64,000 bases of DNA from Desulfuromonadaceae bacterium (GTDB taxonomy: Bacteria; Desulfobacterota; Desulfuromonadia; Geobacterales; Pseudopelobacteraceae). How positions within the stretch are numbered: the first letter of the stretch is position 1; each line of letters opens with the position of its first letter. The stretch spans positions 92,150 to 156,149 of the forward strand of contig JAQUIT010000009.1 in the NCBI GenBank assembly GCA_028681335.1, written 5' to 3'. Below are positions 57,058-64,000 of this stretch, piece by piece. The notes under the pieces were generated by a model. It was not told the origin of the DNA. It saw nothing but the letters and a program-made list of their open reading frames with translations, and made no database searches. The translations under genes were made by a program, and so were the position numbers.

Positions 57058-57446
57058 TTTTTAGTCTTCTTACCCCTTTGGCCCTCCCCACATGCTGAGG
57101 TCCAAAGGGGTAAGAGGACATACAGTTCGTTTTCAGCGTTTACTCGACGGAGAATTGTTTTGTGAGCAAGCCACCCTGTTACCTGGTCAAAAAATCCCTG
57201 AGCAAACAGTTAGTTACTATCGTAAATCATCGCTGCTATACTCCTTTCAATTACTACCAATCTATAAAACAGCTGATGATATATCAACATTAACAGTTTC
57301 CATATTCGCCAAGCTGAGAATTACAGCCAAGTTCACCAGCAACACTAAAATACCTTGAAACGCTAATACCTTGACACGATATTTTGCCTGTGATAGTTGT
57401 TTCCGGTAAATTATTCTTGCGTATCCACTCAGCAAGGGAGGGATCG
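57058..57446 (+). other. Intergenic region with long inverted repeat
   Basis: About 390 bases with no supportable gene. A 14-bp inverted repeat, TCTTACCCCTTTGG (57068-57081) with CCAAAGGGGTAAGA (57102-57115), encloses a 20-base loop with a smaller CCTC/GAGG stem inside. It is 10 bases beyond the argJ stop, so it may end or stabilise that transcript, although no T run follows. The promoter for the response regulator gene should lie to its right. Confidence 0.5.
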
Positions 57447-58568
57447 ATGAGCATTAAAGTGCTGGTCGCCGACGACAGTATCACCATCCAGAAAGTAATC
57501 GGCATCATTTTCGGAGGAGGAGAGTACTCCTTAACGGTCGTTGACAATGGCAAGTCCGCTGTTGAAAAGGCTCGTGAAATCAATCCGGATATATTGCTTA
57601 TTGACGCCCTTATGCCTGGAATGTCAGGCTACGAAGTGGCAGAAGCAGTCCGTTCCACGCCGGCTCTTGCGTCCAAACCGATTTTGATCCTGACCGGATC
57701 ATTTGAACCATTTGACGAAGAAAAAGCTAAGCGATGCGGTGCAGATGATTTCATTGCCAAACCGTTTGAATCGCAGCAGATAATCACCAAAGTAAAAGAA
57801 CTTCTGGCACTTGGAAACTCGAGAGCTCAACAATCCGCACAAGTATCTCCTCCTCAACCGGTGCAACAGGCACAGGAATCTTCAGCCCCGGCATTTGATA
57901 TCCAGCAACCAGCTGCACCTGCTGATATATGGAGTGCCTTTACCCCCGAAGCTGAACCTCAAGTTGAAGCACCATCAGCCCCTGTAGCAGACACACCAAT
58001 CGAAGCAACAAAAGAGCCAGACGTATTTGCTATTGTTAATGAAGAAAGTGACGCCCAACTCGTTCAGGCTGATGCAACAATCGAGATATCTCCCAGCCAC
58101 ACCGGTTCACAATGGGTTCCGGTCGAAGAGAATACTTTTGAGTTTGAAGAGGAGATGATTACTGCCCCTCTCCAGACTATCCTGGCAGATCAGCAAGTCC
58201 CGCTTCCAGAAACATCTTTCGGTGACATTTCTTTTGAGGATGACGCCGTAGCACCTGCACCCCCCGTAGCTCAAGCTGTTTCAGAACCTGTTTTTTCTGT
58301 CACATCGGATGTTACCGATTTCACTGCACAGTCACCTGAGTTAGAAGCGCCAGAACCTGAGTTGGAGACACCGGCGATAGTAGAAACAGTTGCACCAGTG
58401 GCTGCAGTGGCACCATCTCAACCACTAAATCTGACCGAGGAACAGTTGAGAGCAGCTATTATGTCTGCATCGAAAGATGTTATTGAACGCATTGTTTGGG
58501 AAGTTGTTCCTGACCTGGCAGAAGCCATGATTAGAGAAGCAATCAGCAAGATTAAAGCTGGGGCCTAG
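57447..58568 (+). CDS. Response regulator receiver protein with long disordered linker and helical tail
   Basis: 373 residues from 57447, where AGGGAGGG precedes the ATG; the frame is open from 57384. The receiver domain (1-122) has Asp9, Asp10, phosphoacceptor Asp53, Thr83 and Lys105. A region of about 200 residues follows, rich in Pro, Ala, Glu, Val and Gln, and low in complexity. A final segment of about 45 residues (LTEEQLRAAIMSASKDVIERI, then VVPDLAEAMIREAISKI) looks like a conserved amphipathic helix pair. No DNA-binding or enzyme domain is seen. The layout suits a scaffold or polarity regulator rather than a transcription factor, which is inference. Confidence 0.85.
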   Translation: MSIKVLVADDSITIQKVIGIIFGGGEYSLTVVDNGKSAVEKAREINPDILLIDALMPGMSGYEVAEAVRSTPALASKPILILTGSFEPFDEEKAKRCGADDFIAKPFESQQIITKVKELLALGNSRAQQSAQVSPPQPVQQAQESSAPAFDIQQPAAPADIWSAFTPEAEPQVEAPSAPVADTPIEATKEPDVFAIVNEESDAQLVQADATIEISPSHTGSQWVPVEENTFEFEEEMITAPLQTILADQQVPLPETSFGDISFEDDAVAPAPPVAQAVSEPVFSVTSDVTDFTAQSPELEAPEPELETPAIVETVAPVAAVAPSQPLNLTEEQLRAAIMSASKDVIERIVWEVVPDLAEAMIREAISKIKAGA

Positions 58569-58596
58569 TACCACCTGCTTGAATAAATAGTAGTAA

Positions 58597-58621
58597 GGGG
58601 GATGGCAACATCCCCTTTTTT
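58597..58621 (+). terminator. Rho-independent terminator before trpD
   Basis: GGGGATG-GCAA-CATCCCC followed by T6, 29 bases after the response regulator stop and 18 bases before trpD. It separates the two transcription units, unless it is a trp attenuator; no leader peptide with tandem Trp codons is visible. Confidence 0.9.
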
Positions 58622-58638
58622 CGTATGGAGATGATTAT

Positions 58639-59697
58639 ATGATAAGAAAAGCTATTGCCATGGTTGTGGAGCACACAGACCTTACCGAAGGTGAAATGAT
58701 TGAGGTCATGAACCAGATAATGTCCGGTGAGTGCACGCCGGCACAGATCGCTGCCTTTATCACTGCGCTACGCATGAAGGGTGAAACAATTGAGGAGATA
58801 ACCGGTGCGGCGCGTGTCATGCGTGAGAGGGCAACACCGATCCGTGTAGGAAAGGGCGTTCTCGATATTGACCGCGACGATATCAACGTTGACCGGGAGA
58901 CAATCCTTGATGTGGTCGGCACCGGTGGTGACGGCACCAATACCTTCAACATTTCCACAACGGTATCCTTCGTTGTTTCAGCCTGTGGCGTCAAGGTAGC
59001 CAAACACGGCAACCGATCTGTCTCTTCTGCATGCGGAAGTGCGGACGTACTGGAAAAGCTTGGTATCAACCTGGATGTAACGCCTGAAACCGTTGTGAAC
59101 TGCATTGACCAGATAGGTATCGGATTTCTCTTCGCCCCTGCCCTGCACGGCGCCATGAAGCATGCCATAGGGCCACGCCGTGAGATTGGTATCCGTACAA
59201 TTTTCAACATCCTGGGACCGCTGACCAACCCTGCTGGAGCTGACTGCCAGGTGATGGGTGTCTATCGCCCAGAGCTGGTAGAGAAGCTTGCCGGTGTTTT
59301 GCATAAACTTGGCTGTCGGCACGGATTTGTTGTCCATGGCTCTGACGGAATGGATGAGATCACACTTACCGGTGAAACAACAATAGCTGAAGTCACGCCG
59401 GACGGCGTCACAATGGCGACCGTCGTCCCAGAACAGCTTGGTCTGTCCCGCTGTGATATGGAAGCTCTCAAAGGTGGCGACGCAGTCGCCAACGCCGTGA
59501 TAGTCAAGGCTGTTCTGGCCGGCGAACACGGACCGCGCAGAGACGTTGTACTCCTTAATGCTGCCTATGCACTCGTAGCAGCAGGTAAAGCAATTACTGC
59601 GGCGGAGGGTATTACACTGGCAGCCGAAGCAATAGACTCTGGAAGAGCACTGCAGCAAGTAGCAAAACTGGCTGCACTAACCAACAACCTTGGCTAG
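58639..59697 (+). CDS. trpD: Anthranilate phosphoribosyltransferase
   Basis: 352 residues. It joins anthranilate to PRPP in tryptophan synthesis. GTGGDG (residues 94-99) binds PRPP, KHGNR (122-126) follows, and LGPLTNPAG is conserved. GGAG precedes the ATG. It is followed by trpC; the remaining trp genes are not in the window, and neither a trpE/G component nor trpF is seen nearby. Confidence 0.95.
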   Translation: MIRKAIAMVVEHTDLTEGEMIEVMNQIMSGECTPAQIAAFITALRMKGETIEEITGAARVMRERATPIRVGKGVLDIDRDDINVDRETILDVVGTGGDGTNTFNISTTVSFVVSACGVKVAKHGNRSVSSACGSADVLEKLGINLDVTPETVVNCIDQIGIGFLFAPALHGAMKHAIGPRREIGIRTIFNILGPLTNPAGADCQVMGVYRPELVEKLAGVLHKLGCRHGFVVHGSDGMDEITLTGETTIAEVTPDGVTMATVVPEQLGLSRCDMEALKGGDAVANAVIVKAVLAGEHGPRRDVVLLNAAYALVAAGKAITAAEGITLAAEAIDSGRALQQVAKLAALTNNLG

Positions 59698-59809
59698 TTG
59701 GTGCTTGCACACCACAATCAATTGATGGCCTTATAATAGTAACCATTGGCTATATCCAGTTTAGTTACTTGTTATAGTTTGGCAAACAAAAATAGAGCGA
59801 AAGAAATTT

Positions 59810-60616
59810 ATGACTACTGACACACCCGACATTCTGAAAAAAATAATTGCCCATAAGCAGGTAGAAGTAGCCGCTGCCAAGACAGCCTCTTCACTCAGTG
59901 AACTAAAATTACGCATTAGTGATATGGAGGATGTACCACGCGGTTTTGAGCGCCACATCCGCGAAGCTTCCGCCTCCGGCTGGACCGCTATTATCGCTGA
60001 GATCAAGAGGGGCTCCCCTAGTAAAGGGATCATACGTGACGATTTCGATCCACTGGAAATTGCATCGATCTATCAGGATAATGGTGCCACCTGCCTGTCG
60101 GTTCTGACCGACGAACACTTTTTTCATGGGCACCTCCGTTATCTGGCACTGATTCGTGAGACAGTAGCATTACCACTATTGCGCAAGGATTTTATCTGTG
60201 ATCCGTACCAGATCTATGAAGCCCGTGCAGCAGGCGCAGATGCGGTTCTATTTATTGCCGCTATGCTTGATCTGAAGCAGTTGCATGACTTCCATTCAGT
60301 GGCAAAGGATATAAATCTTGATGTGCTGCTTGAGGTTCATGACGAAGAGGAGATGGAGAAGGCTCTACAAACTGACTGCACACTCATTGGTGTCAACAAT
60401 CGTAACCTCAGGACGTTTGCAATGGATCTTGACACCACAGCCCGCCTTGCACGCATGATGCCGCCTGAAAGGTTACTGGTTACAGAGAGCGGAATAAATA
60501 ACAGGGATGATATAGACCGTCTAGCGACCGATGGGGCTCAGGCTTACCTGATTGGTGAGTCCATGATGCGCGAAGCTGACGTTGGCCGGAAGCTTCGTGA
60601 ATTGCTTGGCAGTTGA
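59810..60616 (+). CDS. trpC: Indole-3-glycerol phosphate synthase
   Basis: 268 residues, a TIM barrel. Active-site motifs: AEIKRGSPSKG, LTDEHFFHG, LLRKDFI, LLEVHDE, IGVNNRNL and TESGI. It closes the indole ring in tryptophan synthesis. Not fused to TrpF. It is 112 bases downstream of trpD on the same strand, a larger gap than usual for a tight trp operon. Confidence 0.96.
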   Translation: MTTDTPDILKKIIAHKQVEVAAAKTASSLSELKLRISDMEDVPRGFERHIREASASGWTAIIAEIKRGSPSKGIIRDDFDPLEIASIYQDNGATCLSVLTDEHFFHGHLRYLALIRETVALPLLRKDFICDPYQIYEARAAGADAVLFIAAMLDLKQLHDFHSVAKDINLDVLLEVHDEEEMEKALQTDCTLIGVNNRNLRTFAMDLDTTARLARMMPPERLLVTESGINNRDDIDRLATDGAQAYLIGESMMREADVGRKLRELLGS

Positions 60617-60621
60617 TTCTC

Positions 60622-61965
60622 TTATTTCACCTCTATCAGCAGGCGCTGCTTGAGTAGGCTTAGCGATTGGAGCAGCTCCACAGCCCTCCGCAACTGAAAA
60701 TCCTTCTGTAATCCCTTATCCACATCCTGCTCCGGAGCAGCTTCCGGCTGCTCTTCCCTTTGGCCTGATGGATCAAGGCGGTTATCCAGATCTTTTTCTT
60801 TAATCTCCTGCCTATTTGACCGCACCGATAGTGCTACCTGCCTGACATTATCAACCTCAATATCCGGAACTATTCCCTTTGCCTGGATTGAACGTCCACT
60901 TGGAGTATAATAAAGTGCAGTAGTCAATTTAAGTGCTGCAGCATTTTTTAGCGGGAAGAGAGATTGAACAGATCCTTTGCCAAAACTCCGCGTTCCGATG
61001 ACGATTGCTCTTTTATGATCCTGCAGGGCTCCGGCTACTATTTCCGAGGCGCTTGCAGTCCCCTCATTAATAAGCACAACAAGAGGATAGCGCGGTTCCT
61101 TGGGACCTAATGTGGCGTTATACATATGGTTTGACTCCTGACTTCGCCCCCTTGTGCTGACTATCTCAGTCATGTTGATGTCATCACCGATAAAACAATT
61201 GGCGACTTCAACGCAAGAGCTTACCAACCCGCCAGGATTATAACGAAGATCCAGTATTAATCCCTTAAGTGTCACTCCGGATTTTGCGTGAAGACCTTTC
61301 AAAGCTTTCCTGAACTCACTCCCGGTCTGTTCCTGAAACTGTGATATACGAATATAACCATACCCGGAGGACAGAAACTTTGCTTTCACGCTGTTCAGTT
61401 TTATGATGTCTCGAACAAGTTTAAAAACCAGCGGTTTGTTATTTCCACTACGTACTATTGTCAAAACGACAGATTTACCCTTCTCACCACGCATTCTCTT
61501 AACCGCAGCCGTAATACTCATCCCGTTAGTGGAGGTCCCGTCAATTTTCCAGATATGATCATTGGCCTGAATTCCTGCACGGAAAGCGGGGGTATCGTCA
61601 ATCGGAGCAATAACCGTCAGTTTACCTTCTCTTGTGCCAAGCTCAATGCCGACACCGCCAAATGCTCCTGATATCTGAACTTCCATCTCACTATACGACT
61701 CGGGGGGCAGATAGGCGCTATGCGGGTCGAGTGTGGCAAGCATACCGTCGACCATTTTTCGTACCAGTATTTTAGGCTCGGGTTTTTCTACATAGTTAAC
61801 CAGAACAGCCACATACGCTTCACGAAGAAGGTCAAGATTACTTATATCTCCTGAGTGAGTATGATGTGCCTGCCAACGCGAATACAATAATACTGACAGT
61901 GCAAGCGCAATAAATACGCTAAACAGTGTCAGCTTGGTTGTGCGTATTCTAAAGGCAGGTAGCAT
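60622..61965 (-). CDS. C-terminal processing protease (S41 family)
   Basis: 447 residues. An N-terminal membrane anchor (about 10-30) places the protease in the periplasm. A PDZ domain (about 95-175) precedes the S41 protease core with catalytic Ser305 (EGTASASE), Asp316 and Lys330 (RSFGKGS), spaced as in Tsp/CtpA. A Gln/Glu-rich linker and short helical end follow. It cleaves proteins from the C-terminus, with envelope roles in related bacteria. It lies five bases after the NtrX-like gene and is probably cotranscribed. A CtpA-type enzyme. Confidence 0.93.
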   Translation of the reverse strand: MLPAFRIRTTKLTLFSVFIALALSVLLYSRWQAHHTHSGDISNLDLLREAYVAVLVNYVEKPEPKILVRKMVDGMLATLDPHSAYLPPESYSEMEVQISGAFGGVGIELGTREGKLTVIAPIDDTPAFRAGIQANDHIWKIDGTSTNGMSITAAVKRMRGEKGKSVVLTIVRSGNNKPLVFKLVRDIIKLNSVKAKFLSSGYGYIRISQFQEQTGSEFRKALKGLHAKSGVTLKGLILDLRYNPGGLVSSCVEVANCFIGDDINMTEIVSTRGRSQESNHMYNATLGPKEPRYPLVVLINEGTASASEIVAGALQDHKRAIVIGTRSFGKGSVQSLFPLKNAAALKLTTALYYTPSGRSIQAKGIVPDIEVDNVRQVALSVRSNRQEIKEKDLDNRLDPSGQREEQPEAAPEQDVDKGLQKDFQLRRAVELLQSLSLLKQRLLIEVK

Positions 61966-61970
61966 GAGAG

Positions 61971-63344
61971 TTATCTCCTGACGTCAATCCCGTAACTTTT
62001 AATTTTTCGGTGCAGATTGCTCCGTTCGAGTTCGATAAGTTCTGCGGTACGGGAAATATTCCAGTCATTTTCCTCAAGCTTATGGATAATAAACTCGCGC
62101 TCAAAATCTTCCCTGGCATCCCGTAAAGCAGACTTGGAGAGAGGCCCCGCCATGCCGGCGGGGTGAAGCTCTGCGTCAGCTTGATCACCTGATAAAAATT
62201 GAATATTCTCGGCTGAAACAACATGTCCCGGAGTAACTATAAGTAAACGTTCTACCACATTTTTCAACTCGCGCAGATTACCTGGCCATGAGTAATGCTG
62301 CAGCTTATCAATGGCATCGGGAAGAAAAGCTTTCGCTTCGCCCCCTTCCCTATGGAAGAACTGCGCAACAAAGTATTGTACCAGCAGCCCGATATCATCT
62401 TTATGATCACGAAGCGCTGGCGCTTTAAATGTTATAGTACTCAGTTGGTAGTAAAGATCCGGATTAAATTTTCCTGCTGCCATTTCCTGCTCTAGTGATC
62501 TGGTCGTAGCAGCAATCACGCGAATGTCAGCGGCAACACGCCGACTCCCACCGACACGCTCAAAACCATGATCCTGAATAAAACGCAGAAGCTTCACCTG
62601 TGTACTTAAAGGCAGCTCGCCAACCTCATCAAGAAAAAGTGTACCACCATCAGCCTGATCCAGACGCCCCTTCTTGTGCGATGTAGCTCCTATGAATGCA
62701 CCTTTTTCATGGCCGAACAGTTCACTCTCGACCAGTTTTTCCGGGATGCCGGAGCAGTGCACCGCTATGAAAGGACGCTCACGTCTCGGACTGTTGCAGT
62801 GAATAGAACACGCAATCAACTCTTTTCCTGAGCCGTTTTCTCCGTTTATCAGCACTGATGCAGATGTCGGCGCAACTTGCCGAACCTGCTCACGCACCGT
62901 GACAATTTCGGATGATTCGCCGATAAGCTCATAATCTGTAGACACCGAGCGCTTGAGTTCGGCGTTTTCCACTTTTAGTTTCTGCAACTGCAGCGCATTG
63001 GCAACACTGATCAGAACCTTTTCAAGAGAAAGAGGCTTTTCGATAAAATCAAAAGCCCCAAGCTTGGTAGCACGAACCGCTGTGTCAATAGTGCCATGCC
63101 CGGAAATCATGATGACCGTCACCTGCGGAAGCAACGCTTTGAGCTTTTCAAGGGTCTCCAGGCCATCCATGCCGGGCATCCATATATCAAGCAGAATCAG
63201 GTCAGGAAGTTCATGCCGTGCGATATCAATACCCTCGATGCCACTTTCTGCGCTCAGAACCTGATATCCTTCATCTTCAAGAATTCCACCCAGGGCGGTT
63301 CTGATATCCTTTTCATCGTCAATGATCAAAATTGTATGTGTCAT
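61971..63344 (-). CDS. NtrX-like sigma-54-type response regulator with GAFIGA loop
   Basis: 457 residues. Receiver domain (1-120) with phosphoacceptor Asp53; AAA+ domain (about 140-375) with Walker A GENGSGKE (168-175) and Walker B GGTLFLDE (233-240); Fis-type helix-turn-helix at the C-terminus (ISRTAELIELERSNLHRKI). The loop that contacts sigma-54 reads GAFIGA (215-220), where GAFTGA is usual, so Thr is replaced by Ile at 218. Other core motifs are intact, so this is not a decayed gene. It follows the kinase gene at 63369 by 24 bases. It may act without sigma-54. Confidence 0.93.
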   Translation of the reverse strand: MTHTILIIDDEKDIRTALGGILEDEGYQVLSAESGIEGIDIARHELPDLILLDIWMPGMDGLETLEKLKALLPQVTVIMISGHGTIDTAVRATKLGAFDFIEKPLSLEKVLISVANALQLQKLKVENAELKRSVSTDYELIGESSEIVTVREQVRQVAPTSASVLINGENGSGKELIACSIHCNSPRRERPFIAVHCSGIPEKLVESELFGHEKGAFIGATSHKKGRLDQADGGTLFLDEVGELPLSTQVKLLRFIQDHGFERVGGSRRVAADIRVIAATTRSLEQEMAAGKFNPDLYYQLSTITFKAPALRDHKDDIGLLVQYFVAQFFHREGGEAKAFLPDAIDKLQHYSWPGNLRELKNVVERLLIVTPGHVVSAENIQFLSGDQADAELHPAGMAGPLSKSALRDAREDFEREFIIHKLEENDWNISRTAELIELERSNLHRKIKSYGIDVRR

Positions 63345-63368
63345 AACAGCTCCTAATGCTAATTATTT

Positions 63369-64000
63369 TTACCCGGCCGGCAGCTCAACAACAAAAACAG
63401 CACCATGCGGCATATTATCGCGAATACGCACAAAACCACCATGATCGGTCACAATACTGTTCACTATGGCCAATCCGAGACCGGTACCACTCTTCTTGGT
63501 TGAAAAATATGGTTCAAACAAGCGCGGCTTATCTTCCGGAGGAATTCCAGGACCATCATCAGCAATACTGATGGTTACCATCTTCAGGACATCATCAAAT
63601 TGTGTTGCCAAAGCAATGTTACCATGCTCTTCCATGGCGGCGACAGAGTTCTCAAGGATATTGATCAACACACGCTTGATTTGATCACGGTCTATCATCA
63701 GCAACGGCAACCTGTCATCCATGGTAACTTTAAAATCTACACCGCGATGAGCCTGCTGATACAGTGTCAACGCTTCGCGAATCAATGCGTTAAGATCATT
63801 TGGTTCAGGCTGAATAGCGGGCATACGGGCAAAATTGGAAAACTCGTTAACCAGGTTTTTGAGGTCATCGACCGATTTAATAATCATTTCTGTGCATTCA
63901 TCAAAGACCTTCTCGTCATCACTAAAGCGCGACAGATAGCGTTTTCTCAGGCGTTGGGCAGAAAGCTGGATCGGGGTTAACGGGTTTTTAATTTCATGGG
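63369..64000 (-). CDS. NtrY-like sensor histidine kinase, partial
   Basis: The 3' part of a kinase gene; the start lies outside the window. The visible 210 residues begin at the H-box (HEIKNPLTPIQLS) at the right edge, then the dimerisation helices, and a complete HATPase domain with N-box NILENSVAAME, G1 DDGPGIPPED and G2 GTGLGLAIV. HEIKNPLTPIQLSAQRL is typical of NtrY. It is followed by the NtrX-like regulator gene, and the two should form a two-component pair. Confidence 0.93.
   Translation of the reverse strand, partial: HEIKNPLTPIQLSAQRLRKRYLSRFSDDEKVFDECTEMIIKSVDDLKNLVNEFSNFARMPAIQPEPNDLNALIREALTLYQQAHRGVDFKVTMDDRLPLLMIDRDQIKRVLINILENSVAAMEEHGNIALATQFDDVLKMVTISIADDGPGIPPEDKPRLFEPYFSTKKSGTGLGLAIVNSIVTDHGGFVRIRDNMPHGAVFVVELPAG

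Noticed and set aside
57092..57358. Plus-strand open frame of 88 residues before the response regulator
   Set aside because: Starts inside the inverted repeat, lacks a ribosome site and has no recognisable feature.
58597..58621. trp attenuator ahead of trpD
   Set aside because: Only one simple terminator with no alternative anti-terminator pairing or Trp-rich leader peptide visible; better explained as the end of the preceding gene.
1..64000. CRISPR arrays, transposases, integrases, rRNA, tmRNA
   Set aside because: No regularly spaced repeats, no recombinase motifs and no rRNA-like sequence were seen when reading the window.

Overview
The window looks like a chromosome segment from a Gram-negative deltaproteobacterium of the Geobacter/Desulfuromonas type (Desulfuromonadales/Geobacterales). 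This is inferred from protein content only: an acetate-type sodium symporter with its small subunit and an IclR regulator, NhaD antiporters, the beta-lysine osmolyte genes ablA/ablB, an ispE - tRNA-Gln - prs - rplY - pth - ychF block, an NtrY/NtrX pair, outer-membrane biogenesis genes (tamAB, asmA-like, lpxC), and many TPR lipoproteins. Base composition is near 50% G+C with AT-rich intergenic stretches. No insertion sequence, prophage, CRISPR array or rRNA was seen.

Layout. (1) 1-7.3 kb, minus strand: a P-type cation ATPase cut by the window edge, nhaD, a small membrane protein, a two-subunit sodium:solute symporter and an IclR regulator. (2) 7.4-12 kb: a small exported protein faces away from a plus-strand run of a CBS/DUF294 protein, a second small exported protein, a cysteine-cluster protein and a second nhaD. 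The two nhaD genes and two small exported genes give a partly mirrored arrangement. (3) 12-15.5 kb: trehalose synthesis (a membrane-anchored OtsA, then OtsB) and a small coiled-coil protein. (4) 15.6-21 kb: tamA and tamB, coupled through a TTGA overlap. (5) 21-24 kb: an OprO/P-like porin with a consensus sigma-70 promoter, convergent with a SulP anion transporter. (6) 24.5-32 kb: a Kef-type antiporter, then a minus-strand run of TPR protein, ablA, ablB, MscS channel and MarC protein. With otsAB this makes a concentration of osmotic and ion-balance genes. (7) 32.5-39.8 kb: a peptide-type ABC importer whose binding protein is separated from its two permeases by two plus-strand genes, each with its own terminator. 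(8) 39.8-46 kb: a CorC/HlyC-type protein, an AsmA-like protein, lpxC and cysE. (9) 46.2-52.6 kb: ispE, tRNA-Gln(UUG), a B12/radical-SAM protein, prs, rplY, pth and ychF. (10) 52.6-64 kb: a cold-shock protein, secA, argJ, a response regulator with a long disordered linker, trpD, trpC, a C-terminal processing protease, an NtrX-like regulator with an altered GAFTGA loop, and the end of an NtrY-like kinase.

Most genes are ordinary housekeeping or transport genes. The items most worth a second look are: the NtrX GAFIGA substitution; the sensor-like N-terminal module on OtsA; the divergent paired arrangement at 2-12 kb with two unrecognised small exported proteins; the two-gene block splitting the ABC importer; a terminator-like hairpin inside the start of pth; and the response regulator with a conserved-looking helical tail. 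I found no convincing wholly new multi-gene system. All family assignments come from reading motifs, not from database searches.
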